Shown: positions 34,774 to 45,510, counted from the first letter of the stretch. The stretch: DNA of 64,000 nucleotides from Microbacterium pseudoresistens (GCF_013409745.1 NZ_JACCBH010000001.1:2046001-2110000), one strand, 5' to 3'. Notes: generated by a model from the letters alone, not told the origin. Numbers and translations: made by a program.

Positions 34774-34806
34774 TTTCCAGGAAACTGTTTTCGAGTATAT
34801 GCATAT
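34774..34806. promoter_or_regulatory. Palindromic operator region of padR
   Basis: Two palindromes, TTTCCAGGAAA (34774-34784) and ATATGCATAT (34797-34806), bracket the transcription start. The second overlaps the -10 TATACT (minus strand, 34794-34799). A PadR dimer bound there would block its own promoter. Confidence 0.5.
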
Positions 34807-34858
34807 CCGGAAACCACGGGATGCGCTGTTCGGAGGCGATGCCAAGGTCACGCGCCGG

Positions 34859-34864
34859 TAACAT
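34859..34864 (+). promoter_or_regulatory. -10 TAACAT before a leaderless open frame ahead of secA
   Basis: TAACAT lies 6 nt before an ATG at 34871, the standard leaderless spacing in this window. That ATG opens a 24-codon frame, not secA. Confidence 0.5.
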
Positions 34865-34870
34865 GGGTGG

Positions 34871-34928
34871 ATGTGCCCGGCGCATACCCTGCGCGTCGTG
34901 CCTCATCCACCTCGAGGAGAAGACATCC

Positions 34929-34945
<17 letters not shown>
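34871..34945 (+). CDS. Putative 24-residue leader peptide overlapping the secA start
   Basis: This short frame begins [16 protein letters not shown] and ends at a TGA 17 nt inside secA, in another reading frame. It contains the secA ribosome-binding site. Its ATG lies 6 nt after TAACAT, so it would be translated from a leaderless mRNA. The Pro-Pro-Arg-Gly stretch near the middle could slow ribosomes. Codon third positions are not GC-rich, as would be expected of a regulatory rather than a structural peptide. SecM and related arrest peptides control secA in other bacteria, but there is no sequence similarity here. This is a hypothesis only. Confidence 0.35.
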
Positions 34946-37733
<2,788 letters not shown>

Positions 37734-37779
37734 GTGTCCTGCGCCGCGGGCGGCGACGAGGATCCATCGTCCGCGGCGA

Positions 37780-37785
37780 TAGGAT
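37780..37785 (+). promoter_or_regulatory. Leaderless -10 TAGGAT
   Basis: TAGGAT lies 6 nt before the aminotransferase ATG at 37792. Confidence 0.55.
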
Positions 37786-37791
37786 CTAGCG

Positions 37792-39015
37792 ATGACCCCA
37801 CGATCCTTCGATCAGTCCGCCAAGCTGAAGAACGTTCTCTACGAGATCCGCGGCAAGGCGCTCGTCGAGGCGGCACGGCTGGAGGCCGAGGGGCACGCGG
37901 TGCTCAAGCTGAACACCGGCAATCCGGCCATCTTCGGGTTCGAGGCCCCGCAGCAGATCGTGCACGACATGCTCGCGGCGGTGCCCACGGCGCACGGCTA
38001 CAGCGACAGCCGCGGCATCATCTCGGCCCGTCGGGCCATCGTCAGCCGCTATGAAGAGGTCGAGGGCTTCCCGCCGTTCGATCCCGACGACGTCTACCTC
38101 GGCAACGGCGTCTCCGAGCTCATCACCATGACGATGCAGGCGCTGCTCGACGAGGGCGACGAGGTGCTCATCCCCGCGCCCGACTACCCGCTCTGGACGG
38201 CCATGACGAGCCTGGCCGGCGGCACGCCCGTGCACTACGTGTGCGACGAGGAGAACGACTGGAACCCCGATCTCGAAGACATCAGGGCCAAGGTCACGCC
38301 GAACACCAAGGCGATCGTCATCATCAACCCCAACAACCCCACCGGGGCGGTGTACTCGCGTGCCGTGCTGGAGGGCATCGTGCAGATCGCCCGCGAGAAC
38401 GGCCTGCTGCTGCTCTCGGACGAGATCTACGACCGCATCCTGTACGACGACGCCCATCACATCCCCACGGCCACCCTCGCGCCCGACCTGCTGTGCTTCA
38501 CCTTCAACGGCCTGTCCAAGACCTATCGCGTGGCTGGGTACCGTTCGGGCTGGCTCGTGATCACCGGGCCCAAGGCGCACGCCCGGGGTTTCCTCGAGGG
38601 GATCACGCTGCTCGCGTCCACGCGGTTGTGCCCGAACGTGCCCGCTCAGCACGCCGTGCAGGCGGCGCTGTCAGGGGTGCAGTCCATCGAGGCGCTGGTG
38701 CTGCCCAGCGGGCGCCTGCATCAGCAGCGCGACGCCGCGTGGGAGGGGCTGGAGGCGATTCCCGGCGTCTCGTGCGTGCGGCCGGCGGGGGCGCTCTACG
38801 CCTTCCCCCGGCTGGATCCGGACGTGCACGAGATCCACGACGACGAGAAGCTGATCTTCGACATCCTCGTGGCCGAGCGGATCCTTCTCGTGCAGGGCAC
38901 CGGGTTCAACTGGCCGACGCCGGACCACCTGCGCGTGGTCACGCTGCCCGAGCCGCGCGTGATCGGCGAGGCGATCGAGCGCCTGGGCAACTTCCTGGCG
39001 AGCTACCGCCAGTGA
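37792..39015 (+). CDS. PLP-dependent aminotransferase, AlaA/AspC type
   Basis: This 407-residue fold-type I aminotransferase has the substrate region KLNTGNPAIFGFE and the NPNNPTGAVYS motif. The PLP Lys is K243 in FNGLSKTYRVAGYRSGW. Sequence features fit the AlaA/AlaT group, which make alanine from pyruvate and glutamate. A leaderless -10 precedes it. It follows secA after a short gap and converges on the CpaE-like gene, with only a short hairpin (39021-39035) between. The exact amino donor cannot be read from sequence. Confidence 0.92.
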   Translation: MTPRSFDQSAKLKNVLYEIRGKALVEAARLEAEGHAVLKLNTGNPAIFGFEAPQQIVHDMLAAVPTAHGYSDSRGIISARRAIVSRYEEVEGFPPFDPDDVYLGNGVSELITMTMQALLDEGDEVLIPAPDYPLWTAMTSLAGGTPVHYVCDEENDWNPDLEDIRAKVTPNTKAIVIINPNNPTGAVYSRAVLEGIVQIARENGLLLLSDEIYDRILYDDAHHIPTATLAPDLLCFTFNGLSKTYRVAGYRSGWLVITGPKAHARGFLEGITLLASTRLCPNVPAQHAVQAALSGVQSIEALVLPSGRLHQQRDAAWEGLEAIPGVSCVRPAGALYAFPRLDPDVHEIHDDEKLIFDILVAERILLVQGTGFNWPTPDHLRVVTLPEPRVIGEAIERLGNFLASYRQ

Positions 39016-39036
39016 GGCGGCTGCGGTCGCCGCAGG

Positions 39037-40329
39037 TCAGGCGACCACGCGGCGGTCGCGCCGCCGCAGCGCGCGCCGCTCGGGCTGAGTGTCCGGCTCA
39101 CCTGTGACGGCCGCCCTTCCGGTGCGGTCGAGCATCGTGCTCAGTTGTCGGATCGCCGCGGCGAACGCCGAGCGCGGCGAGACCTCGGCCACGGGCCGGG
39201 CATGCAGCAGTGCGGCATCGAGCGCGCGCGGATCGTCGGGCAGGAAGCGGATGTCGCCGATACCGGAGAATCGGTCCAGCGCCCGGCGGATCTGGCCGCG
39301 GGCATCGATTCCGAGCGATCCCGACCGCACGCGGTTGACGACGACGGTGACCGGCGTGGTGCCGACCAGTGCCCGCAGCTCGGAGTATGCGCGCACGAAC
39401 CGGGCGAGGCCCAGTGCATCAGCCGAGGCGACGGCCACGATGTGATCCGCCGACTCCAGCGCCGTGCGTGCGGCGGCGTTGCGGCGCGGCACGCTGAGGT
39501 CGCTCATGAGTTCTTCATCGGCTTCGAGCGCGGCGGCGACGTCGACGACGGTGGTCCGGGTCCATCCGCGGCAGGCATCCAGCGCGCCGCGGAGCCTACC
39601 GGGCGTCAGCTCCGGCCAGCGCGCAGGGCGGTTGAGCCCCGTCAGCACCTCCAGCGGACCCTGCGAGGTGTCGACGGTGCGGGAGAGCCGGGTGAGCTCG
39701 GAGTCGTCGAGCCCGCCGGTCTCGGCCCGGCGGCAGGCCGCGGCGAGGCCGGGACCGTCATCGCCCAGTCCCAGCAGCAGCGCGACGGCGGGGGCGTGGG
39801 TGTCGGCGTCGACGAGCGAGACAGGACCGGAGCGGGTCAGCGCCGCGGCCAGCTCGATGGCGATGGTCGTGCGTCCGGGCGCGCCGTGCGGGCCCCACAC
39901 GGCGACGACGCGCCCCGGTTCGAATGCCCCTCCCGTGCCTGCGTGCCCTTCCGGCGGCACGGCCGACCCGTGCGGCGCGGCCAGGGCATCGGCGATGCGC
40001 CAGGCCGAGGCATCGGCGGGCAGCGGTGCGGCCAGGCCGTGGCGGCTCGCGAGGTGCACGCCGTCGCCTTCGTCGCCCAGGAGCAGGATGCGCACCCCGG
40101 CGCGATCGCAGGCGGCGAGCACGGGGGAGGAGAGCAGCGCACGTTCGGCGGGAACGACGATCGCGTCGACGTCGCGCAGGGGCGAGTCGTTCTCGGCATC
40201 CCAGGTGCGCACGGCGCGGGCGAGCTCGCCGGGCGCGACCTCGCGCACGATCTGCTGACCGGTGAGCGCGAGGTCGTCGCGCAGCGCGTCGGTCCGGGCG
40301 GCGTCGAGGGCGAGGACGATACGGCTCAC
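39037..40329 (-). CDS. CpaE/TadZ-like P-loop ATPase
   Basis: This protein of about 430 residues has an N-terminal receiver-like region (about residues 1-110). A P-loop ATPase domain of the MinD/ParA class follows. The first loop reads VVAVWGPHGAPGRTTIAIELAAAL: the usual deviant Walker A Lys is replaced by Arg in PGRTT. SLVDADTHAPAV gives Walker A-prime. It resembles TadZ/CpaE of Flp pilus systems, but no pilin, TadA or TadB gene is nearby. GTG 40329 overlaps the SAF gene as GTGA, so the two form a pair. The partner structure is unknown. Confidence 0.83.
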   Translation of the reverse strand: MSRIVLALDAARTDALRDDLALTGQQIVREVAPGELARAVRTWDAENDSPLRDVDAIVVPAERALLSSPVLAACDRAGVRILLLGDEGDGVHLASRHGLAAPLPADASAWRIADALAAPHGSAVPPEGHAGTGGAFEPGRVVAVWGPHGAPGRTTIAIELAAALTRSGPVSLVDADTHAPAVALLLGLGDDGPGLAAACRRAETGGLDDSELTRLSRTVDTSQGPLEVLTGLNRPARWPELTPGRLRGALDACRGWTRTTVVDVAAALEADEELMSDLSVPRRNAAARTALESADHIVAVASADALGLARFVRAYSELRALVGTTPVTVVVNRVRSGSLGIDARGQIRRALDRFSGIGDIRFLPDDPRALDAALLHARPVAEVSPRSAFAAAIRQLSTMLDRTGRAAVTGEPDTQPERRALRRRDRRVVA

Positions 40330-40943
40330 GAACGGCCCCCGGCGGGCACGACGGACAGCGAGGCGCCGCCGGTCACGGCCGAGAGAACGTCGCCGACCTG
40401 CGCCCGGTCGATCACGAGCTCCAGCGAGGCCTGCGCCCCGCCGAGCATGCTGTCGTCGTGGGTCACATCGGCCACGGTGGCAGACGGGATGAGGATGCGC
40501 GGCTGCTCGAATCCCTTGCCGTCGGGCAGCGCCGGCGCGACCCACACCTCGACGACCGCGCCATCGGTGATCGCGCCGGGGATGCCGATCGCGCTGTCGA
40601 CCACGATCGAGGTGGTGCGCGCGTCGTCGGCATCGCCGCCGGCGGATCCGGGGATGAGCTCGCCTGCGGCGATCGTGCGGGTGGCGACGGTGCCCGGCTC
40701 GAGCGTGCCAGGGGTGAGGTAGTCGTCGGTGATCGATCCCAGCGCGACCTCGACGACGCGGACGTCGTCGGAGGAGAGCGCCTGGCCCGCCACGATCGTG
40801 CGTGCGGCCTGCAGCACCGACGTGGTCTGGCGGGCCGAGGCGACGACCATCCAGACGCCGAGCACAGATGCGATGATGAGGCAGACGCCGAGAAGGAAGC
40901 GCAGGTCGCCCCACGGACGGCGCGAAACACGGGGAATCGTCAT
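40326..40943 (-). CDS. SAF-domain protein (CpaB/RcpC-like)
   Basis: This 205-residue protein has a basic N-terminus, one membrane span (about residues 13-32) and an extracytoplasmic SAF domain (about 45-110, with TIVAGQALSSDDVRVVEVALG). A second beta-rich part follows. CpaB/RcpC proteins act in Flp pilus biogenesis. With the CpaE-like gene it makes an orphan pair in a secA-linked region. The ATG has no convincing ribosome-binding site. The gene is divergent from the small HTH gene; a DnaA-box-like 9-mer lies between them. Confidence 0.84.
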   Translation of the reverse strand: MTIPRVSRRPWGDLRFLLGVCLIIASVLGVWMVVASARQTTSVLQAARTIVAGQALSSDDVRVVEVALGSITDDYLTPGTLEPGTVATRTIAAGELIPGSAGGDADDARTTSIVVDSAIGIPGAITDGAVVEVWVAPALPDGKGFEQPRILIPSATVADVTHDDSMLGGAQASLELVIDRAQVGDVLSAVTGGASLSVVPAGGRS

Positions 40944-40982
40944 GCCGACATCGTCACAGACGCGTCGTTGACAGCCGCCAAG

Positions 40983-40991
40983 TTATCCACA
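40983..40991 (+). promoter_or_regulatory. Perfect DnaA box TTATCCACA
   Basis: This exact 9-mer lies in the divergent SAF/HTH intergenic region, close to TTGACA at 40968-40973. A second perfect copy lies at 42004-42012. Confidence 0.55.
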
Positions 40992-41041
40992 GTCGGCGGT
41001 GCGACTCGTGCTGCCGGCGGGCGCCCACCACAATGGAGGGC

Positions 41042-41311
41042 ATGCCCGACGCATCCGAGCGCTATCTCGCCCCCTCGCAGGTGGCCGAGTTGTTGAGCCT
41101 CGATGTCGACGAGGTGCTCGCACTCGTACTGGACGGGCGACTACGGGGCTCGCGCCTCGGGGAGCCGGCGCGCTGGCGGATCGAGGAGTCGTCGGTCGGG
41201 GATTATCTCGCCGATCGCATCGAGGAGAGCCGCCGGATGGCACTGTGGGAGCAGTCGAACGTGGCGAGCTTCCCCGAGCTGTGGGGGCCCTCGGTCCGCC
41301 AGGGACGCTGA
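41042..41311 (+). CDS. Small excisionase/MerR-like helix-turn-helix protein
   Basis: This 89-residue protein consists mostly of a single HTH_17 (excisionase-type) domain. It has ERYLAPSQVAELLSLDVDEVLALVLDG as the helix-turn-helix and RLGEPARWRIEESSVGDYLADR as the wing. Small proteins of this type in actinobacteria include BldC-like regulators. ATG 41042 is chosen because CACAAT lies 7 nt upstream; GGAGGG just before it is too close to act as a ribosome-binding site. An ATG at 41033 would add three residues. It is the only gene between the two DnaA boxes on this strand. Confidence 0.85.
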   Translation: MPDASERYLAPSQVAELLSLDVDEVLALVLDGRLRGSRLGEPARWRIEESSVGDYLADRIEESRRMALWEQSNVASFPELWGPSVRQGR

Positions 41312-41364
41312 CCCCGCGCCGCTGTCGCGGCTGATCCCGAGGGGCCGGGTCCCGGCGCAGGGCG

Positions 41365-41964
41365 TCAGCCCAATGCGGAGCCGGCCGTATCGCCGACGAT
41401 CACCGTCATCACCGCGTCGAAAGGGATGAGTCGGAAGCCGCGGACCGCGTGAGATCGCCGCGCCTCTCCCGCGTCGTGCAGGGCGAGATCGAGGTGATCG
41501 GATCCGGCGCGGTCGATCGTGCCGGCCAGCAGCGTGCCCGGTCGCACGCGCAACGCCACCCCTGTGCGGCGGCGCGCCAGATCGCGCAGGACGAAGCCCA
41601 TCGTCATCCGTTCGCGCAACGGGGAGAGCGGGGCCTGCGTGCTGCCGCTGGCGAGCACCGAGCCGTGGTCGAGGCCCCACTGGACGACGGCGCCGAACGG
41701 CAGCAGCGCCGTGCTGTGCGTCTCGCTGAGGTCGAGGGCGGCCCAGTCGGCACCCGTGGCCCTCAGCCGCCCGCGCATCGTCGTGCCGTCGGTGAGCGTC
41801 GCATTCAGCGCAGGGGCGTCGGCGACCAGGGCCGCCAGCCGTGCCCTCAGCTCGATGCGGGCGAAGCGCACGCGCTCGGCCTCGGCATCCAGTGCGGCCC
41901 GCTCGGCCTCCCAGCCGGAGGCCAGCTGATCCTCGAGGTCTTCGAACAGCCCATCCCATTCCAC
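41365..41964 (-). CDS. Hypothetical protein
   Basis: This 199-residue soluble protein has an N-terminal helical part (about residues 1-50) and two beta-rich halves that look alike. LTDGTTMRGRLRATGADWAALDL and VRPGTLLAGTIDRAGSDHLDLAL each follow a G-x-hydrophobic pattern, like repeated small beta-barrels. No catalytic motif or signal peptide is visible. The GTG start has TACGCT 7 nt upstream. It converges on the HTH gene. No family was recognised. Confidence 0.78.
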   Translation of the reverse strand: MEWDGLFEDLEDQLASGWEAERAALDAEAERVRFARIELRARLAALVADAPALNATLTDGTTMRGRLRATGADWAALDLSETHSTALLPFGAVVQWGLDHGSVLASGSTQAPLSPLRERMTMGFVLRDLARRRTGVALRVRPGTLLAGTIDRAGSDHLDLALHDAGEARRSHAVRGFRLIPFDAVMTVIVGDTAGSALG

Positions 41965-41971
41965 GCCGACG

Positions 41972-41977
41972 AGCGTA
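41972..41977 (-). promoter_or_regulatory. Leaderless -10 TACGCT
   Basis: TACGCT on the minus strand lies 7 nt before the GTG at 41964. Confidence 0.55.
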
Positions 41978-42003
41978 CGGGAGGGCTCCGACCCGTATAC
42001 GGG

Positions 42004-42012
42004 TTATCCACA
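42004..42012 (+). promoter_or_regulatory. Perfect DnaA box TTATCCACA
   Basis: This second exact DnaA 9-mer, in the same orientation as that at 40983, lies upstream of the Rv3235-like gene. Confidence 0.55.
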
Positions 42013-42149
42013 TGCATCCTTCAGCAAGCCTTCAGGGTCGCTTTCGCCGTGCTCTACTTCGAGTGTTCCCCTCGGTTCCCGGCGCTCCGGCGTCGCGAGC
42101 CGACTTGCACCGAGACGTTCGACCCAAGAGCGACACAAGAGAGCTGACG

Positions 42150-42536
42150 ATGACGCCGTACGAAGAGTTCGCCCCGCAGCACACGCCCTCCGCGATGCTT
42201 CCGGATCCCGAGCCGCTGCTCGAGAGCCTCACGCGCGGCGTGCTCGAAGTCGTCGCCGGTGTGCGCGAGGTCGATCAGCTCGCGCGCTGGTTCACCGAAG
42301 AGGCGTACCGCTCGGTCATGGTGCGCGCGAACCTCTCCGCCCGCGCGCGGAGCGCTCGGGGCATGTCGCCGACGCGACCCGTGTACCGCATTCTGTCGAC
42401 GCGGTGCTCGAGCCCGGCCGACGGAGTCGTCGAAGCCGCGGTCGTCGTGGCGGGCCCCGCCCGCACGCGCGCCGTCGCCGTGCGCCTGGAGGGCTGGGAT
42501 GGGCGCTGGCGCGCCACGAGCCTCGCCGTTCTCTGA
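42150..42536 (+). CDS. Rv3235-family protein
   Basis: This protein of about 128 residues has a helical first half with LLESLTRGVLEVVAGVREVDQLARWFTEEAY. A short beta-rich second half contains GPARTRAVAVRLEGWDGRWRATSLAVL. This layout fits the Rv3235 family, a small conserved actinobacterial protein usually encoded near secA. The function is unknown. ATG 42150 is preceded by AGAGAG, a weak ribosome-binding site; the frame is open upstream, but the conserved part begins here. Confidence 0.85.
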   Translation: MTPYEEFAPQHTPSAMLPDPEPLLESLTRGVLEVVAGVREVDQLARWFTEEAYRSVMVRANLSARARSARGMSPTRPVYRILSTRCSSPADGVVEAAVVVAGPARTRAVAVRLEGWDGRWRATSLAVL

Positions 42537-42618
42537 TCCGCACCGCCCTGCCCGCCGCAGGCGCGAGCCGGGCCGCCCACAGTACTGGCCGTCGCAGGGG
42601 TGGGGTCGAACCTGCCTC

Positions 42619-42624
42619 TAGGCT
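42619..42624 (+). promoter_or_regulatory. Leaderless -10 TAGGCT
   Basis: TAGGCT lies 6 nt before the GTG at 42631 of the histidine kinase. Confidence 0.55.
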
Positions 42625-42630
42625 GAGAGG

Positions 42631-44115
42631 GTGTCCACCCTCAGCGACCTCGTGCATGCCCAGGGATGCCTGAACGACTCCGATGTCGAATGGCTCCACC
42701 GCCTGGCCGGAGACGGCCAGCTGCTGGCCGATCTGGCTTTCGCCGACATCGTGTTGTGGGTGGCGACCTCTGACGCGTCCTTCATCGCGGTGGCGCATGC
42801 GCGCCCCGGCGGGGCGGCCACCCTGTTCTATCGCGACATCGTCGGCGAGCGGGTGCGGCCGCAGTGGCGCACCCAGGTGCAGGAGGCCTACGACACCGCC
42901 CGGATCGTCGACTCGTCGTCGCCGGACTGGTTCGAGGAGACGCCCACGCGGGTGCGCGCCGTGCCGATCGTGCGCGAGCCGGCGCCGGAGGGCGAGCGCT
43001 CCGCGGTGATCGCGGTGCTCACCCGGCACACGAACCTCGGCGAATCGCGCCAGCCATCGCGCCAGCAGATCACGTTCGACCAGTGCGCCGACGACCTGTT
43101 CGGCATGATGGGCCACGGCGAGTTCCCCGACCTGTCGGCGCCGACCTCACCACGCCGCGGTGCTCCGCGCGCCTCCGACGGCCTCATCCGGCTCGACGTC
43201 GACGGGATCGTCACGTTCGCGAGCCCGAACGCGCTGTCGGCCTTCAATCGGATGGGCTTCGACGACGAGCTCGAGGGGGAGTCGCTCGCCGAGGTGACCT
43301 CGCGCATCGTGCCCGCCGGGCGCCAGGTCGACGAGTCGCTCCCGGTCGTGGTGACCGGCCGCGCGCCCTGGCGCACGGATATGGAGGCGCGCGGCGTGAC
43401 CGTCTCGCTGCGGGCCATCCCGTTGCGCGACCACGGCTCGCGCGTCGGCGCGATCGTGCTGTGCCGCGACGTGTCGGAGATGCGGCACCAGGAGCAGGAG
43501 CTCATCACCAAGGATGCGACGATCCGCGAGATCCATCACCGGGTCAAGAACAACCTGCAGACCGTCGCCTCGCTGCTGCGCATCCAGGCCCGCCGCACGC
43601 ACTCGGAGGAGGGGCGAGACGCTCTCGTCCAGGCTATGCGCCGCGTCGAGGCGATCGCGGTCGTGCACGACACGCTGGCGAGCGGGCTGGCGCAGACCGT
43701 CGACTTCGACGAGGTCTTCGCACGGGTGCTCAAGCTGGTGGCCGAGGTCGCCGCCGCGCCGAACACCCGCGCCCGCACACGGCGCGAGGGGCGCTTCGGG
43801 GTGCTGCCGAGCGAGTACGCCACTCCGCTGGCGCTCGCCCTCACCGAGGTCGTCACGAACGCCGTCGAGCACGGGCTGTCGGGTCAGGAGGGCACGGTCA
43901 CCATCGAGGCGCAGCGCACCGACGAGAACCTCCGGGTCATCGTGCGCGACACCGGCCACGGGCTGCCCGAGGGGCGGGTCGGCCAGGGCCTGGGCACGCA
44001 GATCATCCGCACGCTCATCCAGGGCGAGCTGGGTGGGACGATCGATTGGCAGGGTGCCGAAGGCGAGGGCACCGTGGTGACGATCGACCTGCCGATGCGT
44101 TGGGTGAAGGCCTAG
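42631..44115 (+). CDS. pdtaS: Sensor histidine kinase, PdtaS type
   Basis: This 494-residue soluble kinase has an N-terminal GAF-like domain (about residues 1-150) and a PAS domain (about 180-285). HisKA_2 follows, with the phosphoacceptor in IREIHHRVKNNLQTVASLL (His302/His303), and an HATPase domain contains NAVEHGLSGQ and GLGTQIIRTL. It has no membrane span. PdtaS works with the antitermination-type regulator PdtaR, which is not in this window. The GTG start is leaderless. Confidence 0.94.
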   Translation: MSTLSDLVHAQGCLNDSDVEWLHRLAGDGQLLADLAFADIVLWVATSDASFIAVAHARPGGAATLFYRDIVGERVRPQWRTQVQEAYDTARIVDSSSPDWFEETPTRVRAVPIVREPAPEGERSAVIAVLTRHTNLGESRQPSRQQITFDQCADDLFGMMGHGEFPDLSAPTSPRRGAPRASDGLIRLDVDGIVTFASPNALSAFNRMGFDDELEGESLAEVTSRIVPAGRQVDESLPVVVTGRAPWRTDMEARGVTVSLRAIPLRDHGSRVGAIVLCRDVSEMRHQEQELITKDATIREIHHRVKNNLQTVASLLRIQARRTHSEEGRDALVQAMRRVEAIAVVHDTLASGLAQTVDFDEVFARVLKLVAEVAAAPNTRARTRREGRFGVLPSEYATPLALALTEVVTNAVEHGLSGQEGTVTIEAQRTDENLRVIVRDTGHGLPEGRVGQGLGTQIIRTLIQGELGGTIDWQGAEGEGTVVTIDLPMRWVKA

Positions 44116-44148
44116 CCAATCACCTGACCCGGCGGGCCGTCGGGGGAG

Positions 44149-44397
44149 TCAGGAGGCGCGGCGGGCGCGGGCGGCGCGGCGCTTGAGGGCGCGGCGCTCG
44201 TCTTCGGACAGGCCGCCCCACACGCCCGAGTCCTGGTTGGACTCGAGGGCGTACTGCAGGCACACCTCGGTGACCGTGCAGCGGGCGCAGACGCTCTTCG
44301 CCTTGTCGATCTGGTCGACGGCGGGGCCGGTGTTGCCGACCGGGAAGAACAATTCGGGGTCGACGGTGAGGCAAGCGGCTTTGTCGCGCCAATCCAT
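44149..44397 (-). CDS. whiB1: WhiB-family iron-sulfur regulator, WhiB1 type
   Basis: This 82-residue WhiB protein has cluster cysteines C9, C37, C40 and C46, GVWGG and the basic DERRALKRRAARARRAS tail. The start MDWRDKAAC and the segment DPELFFPVGNTGPA match WhiB1, an essential nitric-oxide-responsive regulator in mycobacteria. GAGGAG lies 5 nt before the ATG. A TTGATT-N17-GAGAAT promoter further upstream gives a leader of about 120 nt. It converges on pdtaS. Confidence 0.95.
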   Translation of the reverse strand: MDWRDKAACLTVDPELFFPVGNTGPAVDQIDKAKSVCARCTVTEVCLQYALESNQDSGVWGGLSEDERRALKRRAARARRAS

Positions 44398-44600
44398 AGG
44401 GGCTCCTCGGGTGAATCGTGGGCGCGCGGATTGCGCGCCGCAAACGGGCGGCGATCGGGTGCGCGGCCCGCTTTGTGCAAGCGGATGCTCGCCCCACGCC
44501 GCTGTGGGAGCACATGGCTGTGTTCTATTCTCGTCTATGCACTGTTCACAATCAAGGGTTTTCTGCGCCTCGTCGCGGGATCCCTCGCCTCAGGAGAGTC
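44398..44600. other. Divergent intergenic region, whiB1 / membrane protein
   Basis: About 200 nt hold the long whiB1 leader, its promoter (44527-44555) and the CAGGAG site of the downstream membrane protein. No separate gene is supported. Confidence 0.5.
44527..44555 (-). promoter_or_regulatory. Probable whiB1 promoter (TTGATT-N17-GAGAAT)
   Basis: On the minus strand TTGATT (44555-44550) and GAGAAT (44532-44527) are spaced 17 nt apart in an unusually AT-rich patch. The predicted leader is about 120 nt. Confidence 0.5.
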
Positions 44601-45014
44601 ATGCGCGTCTCGAGACTGACCACGGCCACCGCCGCGCTGCTCGCGCTCGAAGGCATCGCGCTGCTCATCGTCGCGCTCGTGGAGGGCATCCGACTCGGTG
44701 CGGGCGAAGCCGCCGAACTCCCCACGGCCCTGGCGCTGATCGGGCTCACCGTCATCGGCGGGGCGGGGCTTCTACTGCTCGCCGTCGGCGTGCTCCGCGG
44801 GCGCTCCTGGGCTCGCTCCGGCGGAATGGTGCTGCAGATCCTCGGGGTGGCGACGGCGCTGAGCGGGATGTCGGCGCAGCCGTTCCCGACGCTGTTCGTC
44901 GTGGGTCTCGGCGTGCCCTGCGCGCTGGGGATCGTACTGATCTTCCTGCTGTCGCGCCGCGCGGGTCTCGATGCGCGCAGCGCCTCGGATGCGGAGGCCG
45001 ACGGCAGGCTCTGA
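44601..45014 (+). CDS. Small membrane protein with four spans
   Basis: The 137 residues form four membrane spans (about residues 9-30, 45-68, 75-92 and 95-115) and a short acidic tail. I do not recognise a named family; similar small proteins are common in Microbacteriaceae. ATG 44601 follows CAGGAG by 4 nt; the frame is open upstream but non-hydrophobic. It is divergent from whiB1 and converges on bcp with 10 nt between them. Confidence 0.82.
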   Translation: MRVSRLTTATAALLALEGIALLIVALVEGIRLGAGEAAELPTALALIGLTVIGGAGLLLLAVGVLRGRSWARSGGMVLQILGVATALSGMSAQPFPTLFVVGLGVPCALGIVLIFLLSRRAGLDARSASDAEADGRL

Positions 45015-45024
45015 GCGGATCCGC

Positions 45025-45498
45025 TCAGGAGTCGATGCCGAGGAGTTTGCGCAACCGCGCCACGTGGCCGGTGGCCTTGACGTTGTACAGCGCCTCGGTG
45101 ATCGTGCCCTCTTCGTCGAGCACGAAGGTCGAGCGGATGACGCCCTGGATGATCTTGCCGTAGTTCTTCTTCTCGCCCCACACGCCGTAGGCGTCGTGCA
45201 CGGCGTGGTCAGGGTCGCTCAGCAGGGTGAACGTGAGCCCGTCGCGCTCGCGGAACGCGGCGAGCTTCGCCGGCTCGTCGCGCGAGATGCCGACGACGGT
45301 GTATCCGGCGCCCTGCAGTGAGGAGATGCTGTCGCGGAAGTCGCACGCCTGCGTCGTGCATCCCGGGGTCATCGCTGCCGGATAGAAATACAGCACGACC
45401 TTCTGCCCGCGCAGATCGCCCAGCGAGACGGGCGAGTCGTCCTGATCCCGAAGGGTGAAGGCGGGGGCGGGGGTACCGGTTTCGAGGCGCGTAGTCAC
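45025..45498 (-). CDS. bcp: Thioredoxin-dependent peroxiredoxin, BCP type
   Basis: This 157-residue peroxiredoxin has the peroxidatic Cys47 in AAMTPGCTTQACDF and the resolving Cys52, the pattern of atypical two-Cys BCP enzymes. It reduces hydrogen peroxide and organic hydroperoxides with electrons from thioredoxin. The GTG start has TAGGCT 6 nt upstream. It adds to the catalase and SigR oxidative-stress functions in this window. Confidence 0.95.
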   Translation of the reverse strand: MTTRLETGTPAPAFTLRDQDDSPVSLGDLRGQKVVLYFYPAAMTPGCTTQACDFRDSISSLQGAGYTVVGISRDEPAKLAAFRERDGLTFTLLSDPDHAVHDAYGVWGEKKNYGKIIQGVIRSTFVLDEEGTITEALYNVKATGHVARLRKLLGIDS

Positions 45499-45504
45499 GG
45501 CTCC

Positions 45505-45510
45505 AGCCTA
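45505..45510 (-). promoter_or_regulatory. Leaderless -10 TAGGCT of bcp
   Basis: TAGGCT on the minus strand lies 6 nt before the GTG at 45498. Confidence 0.55.

Larger units (their letters stand above)
41965..42149. other. Intergenic region with DnaA box
   Basis: About 185 nt lie between divergent genes. It holds the leaderless -10 TACGCT (41972-41977, minus), a perfect DnaA box at 42004-42012 and a short direct repeat CCTTCAG. No RNA gene was seen. Confidence 0.5.

Noticed and set aside
39021..39035. CTGCGG-TCG-CCGCAG hairpin between convergent genes as a terminator
   Set aside because: The stem is only 6 bp with a 3-nt loop and no T-tract; such hairpins are expected by chance at this GC content.
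44120..44515. An open frame beginning at ATG 44515 in the whiB1 leader, overlapping whiB1
   Set aside because: It lies 11 nt after the likely -10 and could be a leader frame, but it runs across whiB1 in another frame with no stop signal or conserved pattern and looks like a frame shadow. The leader itself remains of interest.
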